The notes under the pieces are model-generated. The model had not been told where the DNA came from. It was given only the letters and a program-made list of their open reading frames with translations, and searched no databases. A stretch of DNA of 59,123 bases from Saprolegnia diclina VS20 (Eukaryota > Oomycota > Saprolegniomycetes > Saprolegniales > Saprolegniaceae), in contig NW_008246069.1 in assembly GCF_000281045.1 (NCBI RefSeq), positions 76,492 to 135,614 on the forward strand. The letters are read 5' to 3'. This document shows, piece after piece, positions 50,217-59,123 of this stretch. Position 1 is the first letter of the stretch; each line of letters starts with the position of its first letter. Made by a program: the position numbers and the translations under genes.

Positions 50217-51593
50217 TTATATCGTTATGTACTCGGTCGGGTCCGACTCCATTGCATCGACTTGGCTTTTCAGAGCACGTAGATGGTCGTGGGCATGGCC
50301 CATGGCCTCTTCGAGCTGGTCGATGCGGGCGATCTGCTGGCCGAGCTTGTCAAGCATCGCGTTTTGCTGTTCGGCGAGCATCTGCTGTGTCTCGGAGATC
50401 TTGGAGAGAAGCGCCCAGAACGAATTCTGCTGCTCGGCGACCGCTGTCGACGACGTGGTTACGAGCTTGGGCTTGTGGCGCTCAAGGGACGCCGTGATCG
50501 ACTCCGTCGGAGTCACTTTTTTGGTTGTCGGTGGCGACAGCTCGTCGACTTCGGGGATCGGCGATGGCTCTTGGGGCGCTGTCGCTTGCAGAAACGTGTC
50601 GGCCGATGCATTTGAATGGCGGCCCATGAACGACGAGAGGTTCCGCCGGAAGGACGACCCGCCCGACTCGATCGAGCACTCCTCGATCGCCGTGAGCCGG
50701 TTGCGCTCCCGCCGTCGATTCTCTTCGAGCATCTCCATCACGATCGACGAGAGGTGCACGAGCATGTCGACTGCTCGGGCGTCGACCGCATCGCGCGGCG
50801 ACGTGTCAAGCACCATGATGGTGCCAATGACGTGGCCGTCCATCGTGACAATCGGCACTGACACATAAAACCGAATGTGCGCCGGGCCCGTCACGAGCGG
50901 GTTGGCAGCGAACCGCTTGTCGAGCGTGAGATCGCGGACCACCAGCGGCTTGGTAATACGATGCTCGATGAGGTGGCTGCAGAGCGCGAGTTCGCGCGGC
51001 AGCTGCGCGTGGGCAATGCCCATCGACGCCTTGTACCACTGCCGCATGGCGTCGACAAAGCCAATCGCGGCGACGCTGCAAGCAAACGTCTTGGCGGCCG
51101 CTTGGCACACAGCGTTGTACTCGGCCTCGACATGCGTGTCGAGGATCGCAAACGACGAGAGCGCGAGCAGCCGCGTCTCTTCGGCTTCCATATTGCCAAA
51201 CGAGTAGCTGTTTGTGCTTTGGTGGCTCTGTGACAGTGGCAGCAGCGTCGGCGGCGCGGCCGAGTTGCGGTAGAATTGGACTTCGCCAATGCAGTCCATG
51301 CAGATGCGCACCGTGAGGATCGTCGCGTTCTTGATCGACGAGCTGCGCTGGCGCGAGAGGGACGGGCGCGGCAGGACGTCGCGGACGTGCCGGTGCAAGG
51401 AGCACTGGCTGCACACAACCTCGCCGCACGCGCGGCAGTGGTGCTTGCGGACAAACGTGTTGAAGCGGCGGATGCAGATGACGCACTGCGGCCGATCCTT
51501 GTCGGCGACCCACTCGTTCATGTGCTTGAGGTGGAACTCGAGCACATCGTCGGGAATCCGGCCGCGCTTGGACGACGACGATGCGAGCAGCAT
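50217..51593 (-). CDS. FYVE-GAF domain protein
   Basis: Single exon, 458 residues from 'MLLASSSSKRGRIPDDVLEF'; an in-frame ATG at 51689 would add 32 residues. Residues about 25-95 are a FYVE finger with the full ligand set: 'CVICIRRF', 'FVRKHHCRACGEVVCSQC' (basic PI3P pocket intact) and 'ICMDC'. Residues about 140-310 are a GAF domain ('AEYNAVCQAAAKTFACSVAA', 'SHLIEHRITKPLVVRDLTLD', 'FYVSVPIVTMDGHVIGTIMV'). The C-terminus is a coiled coil ('LSKISETQQMLAEQQNAMLD', 'GQQIARIDQLEEAMGHAHDH'). The likely role is an endosomal PI3P-binding sensor or adaptor; the GAF ligand is unknown. It converges on the LRR gene with 36 nt between stops. Confidence 0.9.
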   Translation of the reverse strand: MLLASSSSKRGRIPDDVLEFHLKHMNEWVADKDRPQCVICIRRFNTFVRKHHCRACGEVVCSQCSLHRHVRDVLPRPSLSRQRSSSIKNATILTVRICMDCIGEVQFYRNSAAPPTLLPLSQSHQSTNSYSFGNMEAEETRLLALSSFAILDTHVEAEYNAVCQAAAKTFACSVAAIGFVDAMRQWYKASMGIAHAQLPRELALCSHLIEHRITKPLVVRDLTLDKRFAANPLVTGPAHIRFYVSVPIVTMDGHVIGTIMVLDTSPRDAVDARAVDMLVHLSSIVMEMLEENRRRERNRLTAIEECSIESGGSSFRRNLSSFMGRHSNASADTFLQATAPQEPSPIPEVDELSPPTTKKVTPTESITASLERHKPKLVTTSSTAVAEQQNSFWALLSKISETQQMLAEQQNAMLDKLGQQIARIDQLEEAMGHAHDHLRALKSQVDAMESDPTEYITI

Positions 51594-51802
51594 GGCGCGA
51601 GAGAGAGACTGGCGACGGTGTGGTAGAGGCCCATCAACTGCCAGCTGCTGTATCAGTGTCCTGCGACACCTGCAGCAGCTTTGGTGCATGTATTATTCAG
51701 CGACCAAGCAGGTCAGGGACGAGGGGCATCGTGTCATCATCTTCGTCGTATTTATAGCAGAAGAGAAGACCAACATGTAGTGTATTCCGAGTCATTTGGC
51801 CC

Positions 51803-54272
51803 TCATGCGTGAATCGCAGGACGGTCTTCTTCGGCGACGAGCCAGACGCTGTCGTCCTCTTGGTCGAGGCGCTGCGCGAGCGCGAGGATCGAGCCGGTCT
51901 CGAGAAGGTACGACACGAGGCGGTCGTTGGCGTCGACCATGTCGTCGAGGTGCCGCGTCGACGTCGTCTTGTGCTTGCCCGGGCGCAGCGGCCGCACCTC
52001 GCGCTGCTGCTCTTGCTGCTGCTGCTCGTGGTCGAGCTCGTCGTCGTCGTCATCGTCGTCGTCGTCGTCGTCATCGTCGCTCGAGGATTCGTCCGACGAC
52101 TTGCTCGTGCTCGGCCGCAGCGTCGGCGACGTCCCCGACGATGGCTTTTGCTGCTGGCGGAGCGCGGCCTTGCGCTCTTTCGTGCGCTGGCGCTTCTTTT
52201 GCCGCTTGTTGCGCTTGGACGCTTGCTTGGCCTGCTTCTCGGTCGTCTCCTTCTCCGTCTCCTCCTTCCAGAGACTCTCTTGGTACTTGAGGTGGAAGAT
52301 CGTGCAGTCGCAGTTCTTGCACACGTTGCACTTGCACTCGGCGCAAAAGAATGTGTCGTTCGAGTGTTTCGAGAAGGCGCCCATGCAGATCGCGCACGTC
52401 ACAAAGTGCTGCTGCCATATCCGCGTCGCTCTAATGCGTCGTGGGTCCTTGATACCTTGATACAAAGTACATACCGCTTCGCGACCGTCGCCGACTTGTG
52501 GGACACGAGGGTTTCAATGTTGGCCGATGCCATCAAGCCAGCGTACGGGTTGGGCGCGTCGAGTCGCTTGGCCTCGAGCTCGCCCACTTGCAGTATACGC
52601 TCGAGGCCTTCCAGCGCCATCATGACCATGCTCGTCTCTTCCAGTAGGTTGCCTAAGATCTGGATGCAGCCTTCGTTGACCAAGTATTCAATCTACATAG
52701 AAATAGAAGCGGTGAGATCCCAGCATATTGGCGTCAAAAGGACCGACTTGACTATCGGAGCCGCACGACGTCGCGTTGAGGACGACCCAGCACGCTTCGG
52801 AGCGCACCTCCGTGTCGGTGGCGTCCGACGACGCGAGGTTCATGAGCGACGGGATGCAGCCAGAGTCGAGCACGCATTGAATCTGGTCGACCGTGCCCGC
52901 GGCAATGTTGGAGAGCGTCCAGCACGCCTCCTTTTGGATCTCGCGGTTCGAATGCGCAATGAGCTTGCGCAGCGATGGCACCGCGCCACACTCGATGATA
53001 TGCTACACGACATGTCAACCGGTTGCGAGGTATGCAGCGTCGACGCTACCTGGGTGTAGTCGTGGTCGTCCTCGGCGCAGACAATGTTGCCAATGGCACG
53101 CAGCGCAGGCTTGGTCACGCGCCACGAGTTGTGGCTGAGCAGCTCCACGAGGCGCAAGCACACTTCCGAGTCGACGACGGCCTGGATGTGCGTGCTCGGG
53201 CCGTCGCAGAGGTGTGAGAAGGCCCAGCACACGTGGCTCAGCACTTCCGTGTCCGAGCTCGCCAGCATCTACGTTGCTTGCATTCAAAAATGGAAACGCA
53301 ACGCGGTGCTGGTACCTTGCCGAGCGACGGAAGGACCAAGTTGATGTCAAAAACTGGTCGCGGCTGGCCGTCACAGAGGTTGCTCAGCGTCCACGTGAGG
53401 ATACGCAGGAGCGAGAGCTTCTCGGGCGGCGCTTTCTTGAGGCTGTTGACGAGGGGCGGCAGCGCGCCCGCCGAGAGCACCGAGTCGCGCGTGTGCGAGC
53501 CTTCGCCAGCCAAGTTGCCCAGCACCCAGACAGACTGCTCGAGGACCTGCAACAATGCCATGTTGAACCAAGGGCGACTGCAACATCGATGGTTGTACCT
53601 CTTCGTTGGGCGAGTCGAGGAGCGACACGAGCGTCGGGATGACGCCATTGTTGAGGAGCACGGACGTATTGTCCGTGGCGCCGGCGGCAATGTTGGTGAG
53701 CGCCCAGAGCGCCTCCACTTGCAGAAGCGGGTGGTCCTTCAATTTCAGCCAGCTAATGAGGCGCGGGGTCCAGTTTTTCTCAAGCATCTACGACCGCGTC
53801 AAGCGTGCGCCATGGGCTACGTGGCGCATCCCACCTGCCGGATCAGGAGGTCGCGCTCGCTCGAAAGGAGGAGGCGCAGCTTCTTCGCCGCTTCCATCTG
53901 GACCGTCGAATCTTGGGACGAGAGCCCGGCGTCGATCTGCGCAATGTCGCCCTGGAAGTCCTTGTTGCCGGCCATCGCGGCCGAGTGGGCAGCCGAGAGC
54001 GCTTGGATCCCGCTGCTAGCGAGGTGGACCATCGAGCTCGCGCTCATCGAGTGGGCGAAGGCCGCGGGGTGGTGGTGGGGCGCCTGGCGCGCCTTGGACG
54101 GGGGGAGCAGCGAGGCCAGCGACGTCGAGGTAGACGCGGGGGATGGCATCGGTCTCGACGGGATGCTAGCGATCGAGCGGAGGAACGCGGACGGGTCGAT
54201 GGACGCGGCAGGAGCGGCAGTCAGGGGATCGACTTCCGCCGACGCTGACCAGAACCTTGTACTGTTAGCCAT
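51803..54272 (-). CDS. importin-alpha-like ARM protein with C-terminal zinc finger and no IBB domain
   Basis: Seven exons (54272-53835, 53787-53599, 53546-53316, 53268-53050, 53002-52748, 52692-52475, 52430-51803), all phases consistent, 725 residues. Residues about 110-510 are an importin-alpha ARM array with the NLS-binding W..N pairs: 'ALWALTNIAAG', 'VWVLGNLAGEG', 'TWTLSNLCDG', 'CWAFSHLCDG', 'ALRAIGNIVCAEDD', 'CWTLSNIAAG', 'CWVVLNATSCG'. The first 105 residues are Ser/Ala/Pro-rich and lack the basic IBB that binds importin-beta. Residues about 525-560 are a Cys/His cluster ('CAICMGAFSKHSNDTFFCAE', 'CKCNVCKNCDCTIFHLKY'), followed by a Lys/Arg/Gln-rich helix and a run of 13 Asp. It is either a transport adaptor that does not cycle by the usual route or an NLS-binding protein with another job. 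Confidence 0.9.
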
Positions 54273-55635
54273 CCCAAAACTTTATCCCGTCGAATAATAA
54301 GTTTTCCCGCAATTTCACCGGCTGAACAAACCTCTACAAATGCATACTCAAAAATCCATCGAAGAAAGCATCTCAAGCGACATCGCATTGGTGCTACCGC
54401 CGTACACGTCCCGTCTTGGGTAGGCTTGCGCCCACGACCTCGTCGTCTCCAATTCCACGAGGTTGCCTGCGCTCGAGTTCCGTCGTCGCACCATGTAAAT
54501 ATGTAAAATCCCTAAATTGTGGAAAATGGGCGTTTTGAGATCCATGGAATTGAGTTTCAATGAGGGCACCCGGCCGCATCGGTATCGAGTAGCTTGCAAG
54601 GGTGAGAGACGAGAGAAGGATACTCTAGACGCCATCGCGTTTTGCCACCATAGTATGGGACGGCAAGCATGCACAACACCGGGAAGCGCTCGCGGTTTAA
54701 GTACCACGTTTTCTGAAACTCAAAAAACGCAGCTCAAAACCAGCTGTCCGACCTGCAGCATTGCATATTCGAAATCTTTGTTATCCGGATCTACCGGATA
54801 ACCGACAGACGCGCGCGATGACCGCCAGTGTTTAAAACCGTCCAAGATCGCACTGCCGCGTGGACAATGTCCTGTGGACTAAGTTCTCGGACAATCGGCC
54901 ACTCAGATCTAGGACGGGCGTGGTGGTTGAGTAGACAAGTTGTCTATTGCCAAGTACGAGAACCTTGGGGACAGGACACGGCGACTCCGACGACGGCGCT
55001 CTGGCGTACAGACACCTCTCGCATCCTCGCTCCATCGCATCGCAACCTACCGGTACTCGTATGAACAACAACTCAACTTATTGACGCCGCCGAGAGCATG
55101 ACGAGCGTGGCGCAGCCCCTCGTGCACGGGTTCCAGCAGTATTGCAACACAGCGCGGCGAGGACGAGCTTCGAGTCGGTGCGGCTATGGTTAGTCCTGCC
55201 CAAAGATATGTATACCAGTCGCATCATACCAGCGGGCGCATGCAAGAGTGCTCAGCATTAGTCGACGTACGTCTCGCACGAACGAGACCAAGGCGACACT
55301 TGCCGTGAGTCGGACACGTCTTCTGCTTGCTACAAGATATTCCACGGACGTCACTGGGCACCCTCAGTGCCCTGGTGCAGCCACGCCTCAAACGTGTGCG
55401 ACACAAACTGCGCTGGCAACAACCCCATCGGATCAACAACCAAATGAATGCAACAAAGACAGCAACACGACCGCGATCCCAGCGTGGGTGACACCCGTGC
55501 GTCTCGAAGCTAGTTTCGACATCTTGTCATCCATCTTGGAGTCGACGATTTAGAGAACACCAACCTCAGTCCATTAACTTAAATGTCTAGTCCGATATGC
55601 GGTAGTGGATTATAGAGTACATCGGAACAAACGCG
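54273..55635. other. 1.4-kb spacer, no gene supported
   Basis: Short frames only. GTTATCCGG / CCGGATAAC form a 9-bp inverted repeat around 54780-54802. Nothing else recognisable. Confidence 0.45.
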
Positions 55636-57213
55636 TTAGGCCTCCATGACAGCCACGTGCGTCTCGCGGCGCGCAATGCCAATCGCGAGCTTCTTTTTGA
55701 GCAATTTTCGGCGCGACACTTCGACCGCGATCGCGGCCAGGACGATCGCCCAAATGAGCCAGAGGTACGGAAACAACAGCGTTTGCTTGAGCCCGTCCCG
55801 GTCATTGGCGCAGAGCGGGTTGAGCGAGACGCCGTCCTCGAGCGTATTGCAGTGCGGCGCCCACTTGTCCTTGAGCATACCAAGCACGATGGGCGAGGGC
55901 ACGTCGCCGAGGACGTGCGCGAGGAGCGTGTTGATACCGAGGGCGAGGCCGCGCCGGCGCTTGTCGACCGAGAGCAGAATGGCCACGACCGACGCCGGGA
56001 CGCACCCAAAGAGAAACGCGAGCGCGATCGCAAGGATGCCGATCGACAAGATCTTATCCCACTCGAGCGCGATCCACGAGAGGACAAGGAACGCCGTGCC
56101 GGTCGCGAGCATTATACACAGCTGCCGCGTCGCCTTGTACATGCGAAACTCTTCGTTGTCCGGGTCCAGCGCACACGACCGGTCGAGGAAGAGGCCGCCG
56201 AGAAGCGTGCCGATCGTACCAGCGACGACGATGATGGCGCCAAACACCATGGCGGCCGAGCTCTCCTCAAAGAGGCCAAGGCCGATCAAGAGCGATGGAC
56301 CAAACGCACCGAGGCCCGAGATGGAGAAGATGTACGCGGCCGACCCGAGGGCGACGAGCATAAAGAGCGGCGACATGAGAATCGAAAACACTTCCATGTG
56401 CAGAGCGACCTTCTTGACCTCGGGCTCTTCGTCCGTGACTTGAGCGACTAGTGAAAAGGTCGACTGCATGATGCATTCATGCGAGAGGTCGTTGGCGGCC
56501 AAGTCGGCGTCCGCGGTACCTTGGTGGAACTCGACCGTCGCGCGGTGCGGATCCTGGAGCTGCGGCGTCATGGTGTGGGCGCGCTGGCGAGCGACCAAGC
56601 CCGCGGGCACGTTGTACTGGTTGGGAATGCTAAAGATGCAGAGAAGCACGAGCGGTACCATGAGGATACCCTCAAAGTGAAAGGCCCACGGCCACCCGAT
56701 TGTGGACGCAAAGAGTGCCGAATAAAAGTAGCCCGCCGCCGTGCCGACCGTGATGCCGCAGTAGAAGACGCCGAGCCAGAGCGTGCGCTTCGCCGGCGGC
56801 GCGTGGTCGTCAATGAAAGATGGCGCAATTGCTTGGAAGCTCGATTCGCCGACGCCACTGAGAATGCGCCCGACGAGGAGCACGTTGAGGTTGTTGAACG
56901 GCTCGGCGAGGCCGCAGAGCACCATGGCCACGCACCACGTGGCCATACCGGCAGCGATGAGCACGAACGGGCGATAGTAGATAACCCAGTACCCAAACGC
57001 AATGCTAAAGACCGAGTAGCCCGCAATGAACGCCGAGACGAGGAGACCCATGTACGTGTTGGCCTCGGCGGTGCCCTCCTTGTCGAGCGCCTTGTTGATG
57101 AAGCTCTGGAACGTGTTGGGCGACCCGGGGATGATGCCCCGGTCAATGTAGTTGAGCATGTTGATGGTGCAGAGGAGCACAAAGAGGCTCGAGACCTTGG
57201 TGAGGCGGACCAT
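55636..57213 (-). CDS. Spinster-like major facilitator superfamily transporter
   Basis: Single exon, 525 residues from 'MVRLTKVSSLFVLLCTINML'. The topology is twelve hydrophobic segments with a cytosolic loop of about 95 residues between helices 6 and 7. 'INMLNYIDRGIIPG' in helix 1 is the Spinster hallmark. 'GRILSGVGESSFQAIAPSFI' and 'DDHAPPAKRTLWLGVFYCGI' follow the MFS motif A/B order of that family. Animal Spinster proteins carry lysophospholipids or sphingosine-1-phosphate out of lysosomes or cells; the substrate here is unknown. The basic tail 'SRRKLLKKKLAIGIARRE' is cytosolic. The chosen ATG opens helix 1; upstream frame is open but its sequence is not protein-like. A TTCGAACTTCG element (opposite orientation) lies about 90 nt upstream. 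Confidence 0.88.
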   Translation of the reverse strand: MVRLTKVSSLFVLLCTINMLNYIDRGIIPGSPNTFQSFINKALDKEGTAEANTYMGLLVSAFIAGYSVFSIAFGYWVIYYRPFVLIAAGMATWCVAMVLCGLAEPFNNLNVLLVGRILSGVGESSFQAIAPSFIDDHAPPAKRTLWLGVFYCGITVGTAAGYFYSALFASTIGWPWAFHFEGILMVPLVLLCIFSIPNQYNVPAGLVARQRAHTMTPQLQDPHRATVEFHQGTADADLAANDLSHECIMQSTFSLVAQVTDEEPEVKKVALHMEVFSILMSPLFMLVALGSAAYIFSISGLGAFGPSLLIGLGLFEESSAAMVFGAIIVVAGTIGTLLGGLFLDRSCALDPDNEEFRMYKATRQLCIMLATGTAFLVLSWIALEWDKILSIGILAIALAFLFGCVPASVVAILLSVDKRRRGLALGINTLLAHVLGDVPSPIVLGMLKDKWAPHCNTLEDGVSLNPLCANDRDGLKQTLLFPYLWLIWAIVLAAIAVEVSRRKLLKKKLAIGIARRETHVAVMEA

Positions 57214-57300
57214 GCTGCTACAACCCCGAGCGTATTGCCAACTGCACCTTCTACCAGCGTGCCCGCGGCTGCTGCAAGGCCATTGGCTGACGCGAATGCA

Positions 57301-57311
57301 TTCGAACTTCG
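57301..57311 (+). promoter_or_regulatory. TTCGAACTTCG element upstream of the MFS gene
   Basis: 88-98 nt upstream of the MFS ATG (57213, minus strand). Relative to that gene it is in the reverse orientation, CGAAGTTCGAA. Confidence 0.35.
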
Positions 57312-57432
57312 ATGCGTGCACATGATTGTAGGGCAAAGTGGGCGCTCGAAGGAAAAAACCGTAGATATTAACGTGAATACTTCCATTAAAATTATTAAAA
57401 TGGATATTGTAATATTTCGATAATGTGAAAGA

Positions 57433-57882
57433 TTACAGCGCGTGCCACGTCCAGGCGGTCGACGCAGCGCTCACGATGGCAACGCGGTTGGGATCCCTGA
57501 CGCAGAGTACAGCGTTTGCAAGCACAAGCAAGACAGGCTCTGTCGCAGGAATAGGTCGAAGCGCGACCGCCGGATGCATGCCATAAGGCGCGAATAGTAA
57601 TATGAATATGGATATTATCTGCCGCGAAATAATATTAGCGTCGACGCCAAATTTGTCCCGTCCCATCTGATATGGCAAGTCTCTGAAACTTGATGCGTGC
57701 CCGTTGATGTTGATGATGCACTGGAAGCTTAGGCGTGCGTCGCCGACTTGGCAGTCCCGGTAGCGGCACCACATACAAGCCTCGCCATCGAGCTCAACCA
57801 AGATCTGAGCCGACTCGAAGTCGTAGAGACGCGTCTGGCACTGAGAGCCATATTGCACTTCTTTCGAACCTGACGTGGGCAT
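57433..57882 (-). CDS. hypothetical protein, weak support
   Basis: An ATG-initiated frame of 149 residues. The first 50 residues ('LYDFESAQILVELDGEACMW') and the last 45 ('AVALRPIPATEPVLLVLANA') look protein-like. The middle is A/T-rich with 'RQIISIFILLFAPYG', where an unrecognised intron could lie. No family is recognised. It may be one exon of a gene whose other exons I cannot see, or a degraded gene. Confidence 0.35.
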   Translation of the reverse strand: MPTSGSKEVQYGSQCQTRLYDFESAQILVELDGEACMWCRYRDCQVGDARLSFQCIININGHASSFRDLPYQMGRDKFGVDANIISRQIISIFILLFAPYGMHPAVALRPIPATEPVLLVLANAVLCVRDPNRVAIVSAASTAWTWHAL

Positions 57883-58463
57883 GGACCAAAGAGCCAGCGC
57901 CTCCTTGTTCGACGATCATTGGGGGCTTGCACATCTGTCTACTTCCGGTGGGGAGTTAAGGAGTCCTGGGCTTGCCAGCGCACGGCCGACGTGCTGCAAC
58001 GCGCTGCTGGCGAAGAGAGCTGCAACAAAAACGTGCAGACTCTGCGGCGTTTAGTGCGCGGAGGAGCGCGATAGGACCAATCGAGATGCTACGCTCCTGA
58101 CCCAACACCGCTGTAATGCCCTGCCAGCGTTCCTGCGATGCTGCTCGCCACGTTCCGAAGCGTGCGCCAGAACGAGATCGTACCAGAGCCCCTGCTAGAG
58201 CCTGCCTCCTGCGCCAGTTTGAGACTCTGCCGTGGCTTTGGCCACAAGCCGCCGACTTGGATAATAAACCACCCAGATTCCAAGCCGAGAGCAGGCAGCA
58301 TAGCAGGGTTCTATTTGACAGCAGCGAGGCGACCGTGCAACTCTTGGCGTCGTCATATCCTCCCGTCCTGGTTCTGGGAACGCGTCTTGGGCCAACATAT
58401 TAAATTTGACAGGTTTTACAGGTCAACCAATGGGATGGCGCGACGCATGGGAAAGATACTGGT
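57883..58463. other. spacer upstream of nicolin-1
   Basis: About 580 nt, no supported gene. A CCAAT at about 58428 lies 35 nt before the nicolin ATG. Confidence 0.45.
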
Positions 58464-59123
58464 ATGCTGACCGAGATCGCGGTGCGGGTGGCCAAGGTCG
58501 ACGACGCATCGTGCCTCAACGACGACAACGACGAGACCAAGCCGACGGGGCCGCGCGTGAAGCGGGTGCAGGTCACGCTGCTCTCGCCGCCAGTGCGCCT
58601 CACGCACATTTCGTTTCAAAACTACTATACCGCAAGTCTCCGCATCGACCAAGTGCTCTTCGGTGGTGCGAGTGGCCTGCTTCGAATCGCGCCGATATGA
58701 GCATCCTGTAGGCAAGACGACTTGCGTTGTCGCCAACCTGCCCTTGATGGCCAAGGCCCACTACGAAGACGACGCGCAGAACTGGCATGTGCTCAAGCAC
58801 GACCACGTACGCGCCAATTCGGTTGCACGCACAATATAGCATCGTGTAGCTACCGGGCCTTGACGCAGCGCGCGCGACAGGCTTTGTGTTCTACCTCACA
58901 CAGCCGTCGCCGCTCTGGGACAAGGTGTGCAGATGGGCTAGGATCATATTCGACGACGTTGAACGTAGTGGGAGCTCCAGCAGCTGCGGTTTTTCGAGAC
59001 CACCGAGGCGCCGTCCGTCGTACCGCGCGCGCTGCAGGAGAAGGCGGCCGAGTTGACGGACGGCCAGCTCTTCCGCAAGTACACGATCAACACATCCGGG
59101 ACGGTCTCGGCCGACGCCAAGCA
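58464..59123 (+). CDS. NICN1: nicolin-1 homologue (3' end beyond the window)
   Basis: Four visible exons (58464-58662, 58712-58806, 58850-58924, 58969 to the window end); introns 43-49 nt, TAG acceptors, phases consistent. Family marks are 'RLTHISFQNYYTASLRI' (compare the F-K/Q-NYYTA block of animal nicolin), 'HVLKHDHLPGLDAARATGFV' and 'LTQPSPLWDKWELQQLRFFE' followed by 'APSV'. In mammals nicolin-1 is a subunit of the tubulin polyglutamylase complex, so a role on axonemal or cytoplasmic microtubules is likely; the oomycete zoospore has flagella. About 174 residues are visible and the last 30-60 should follow downstream. The ATG at 58464 is the first giving family-like sequence. Confidence 0.85.

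Noticed and set aside
54780-54802. 9-bp inverted repeat GTTATCCGG / CCGGATAAC
   Set aside because: Short and isolated; a palindrome of this size is not surprising in 59 kb and no transcript or terminator context supports it.

Overview
The window is a gene-dense stretch of nuclear DNA from an oomycete, most likely of the Saprolegnia/Achlya/Aphanomyces group. The coding sequence is GC-rich, genes are close together on both strands, and nearly every multi-exon gene carries short GT..AG introns of about 40-60 nt. The families fit this group: an elicitin-like GPI-anchored protein, a TKL kinase, FYVE/GAF and START-type proteins, an ankyrin protein of the water-mould type, a Spinster-like MFS carrier, ATP-type PEP carboxykinase and a nicolin homologue (the group has flagellate zoospores). 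I found no tRNA, rRNA, CRISPR array or intact transposon. One run of 542 N (44921-45462) is an assembly gap.

Layout. 1-9.1 kb: a PHO88/SND3 protein fused to ankyrin repeats (-), a doubtful ORF, a PELP1/RIX1-like ribosome-biogenesis factor (+), two small unknown genes, a mitochondrial HAD phosphatase (-), and a spacer with a perfect 28-bp hairpin and a 61-bp tandem duplication. 9.1-19.1 kb: delta-COP (-), beta-carbonic anhydrase (-), a small GNAT (-), an elicitin-like protein (+), an ankyrin protein (+) and a START/FYVE protein (+). 19-28 kb: eEF2 and PEP carboxykinase, each after a long spacer; the second spacer may hold a decayed copia relic. 28-35 kb: a coiled-coil protein with two RFxI-type motifs (-), a GIN-domain membrane protein (+) and a tandem pair of unknown paralogues (+). 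35.7-43.4 kb: a two-ADF-domain TKL kinase (+), the dynactin subunit ARP10 (+), an internally duplicated unknown protein (-) and SPCS1 (+). 43.7-54.3 kb: a papain-family protease (-), the gap, peroxisomal 2,4-dienoyl-CoA reductase (+), a long LRR protein ending in a ubiquitin-like domain (+), a FYVE-GAF protein (-) and an importin-alpha-like protein with a zinc-finger tail (-). 54.3-59.1 kb: a Spinster-like MFS carrier (-), a weak ORF, and nicolin-1 running off the end (+).

The genes do not form one pathway; this is ordinary eukaryotic gene order. Secretory-pathway genes recur (PHO88/SND3, delta-COP, SPCS1). The most interesting items are new-looking domain combinations (tandem ADF-H plus TKL kinase; importin-alpha ARM array without an IBB but with a zinc finger; PHO88/SND3 plus ankyrin) and a recurring TCGAACTTC element about 55-100 nt upstream of several start codons. 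Exon borders were placed by eye from reading frame, family alignment from memory and splice consensus; no database search was run.
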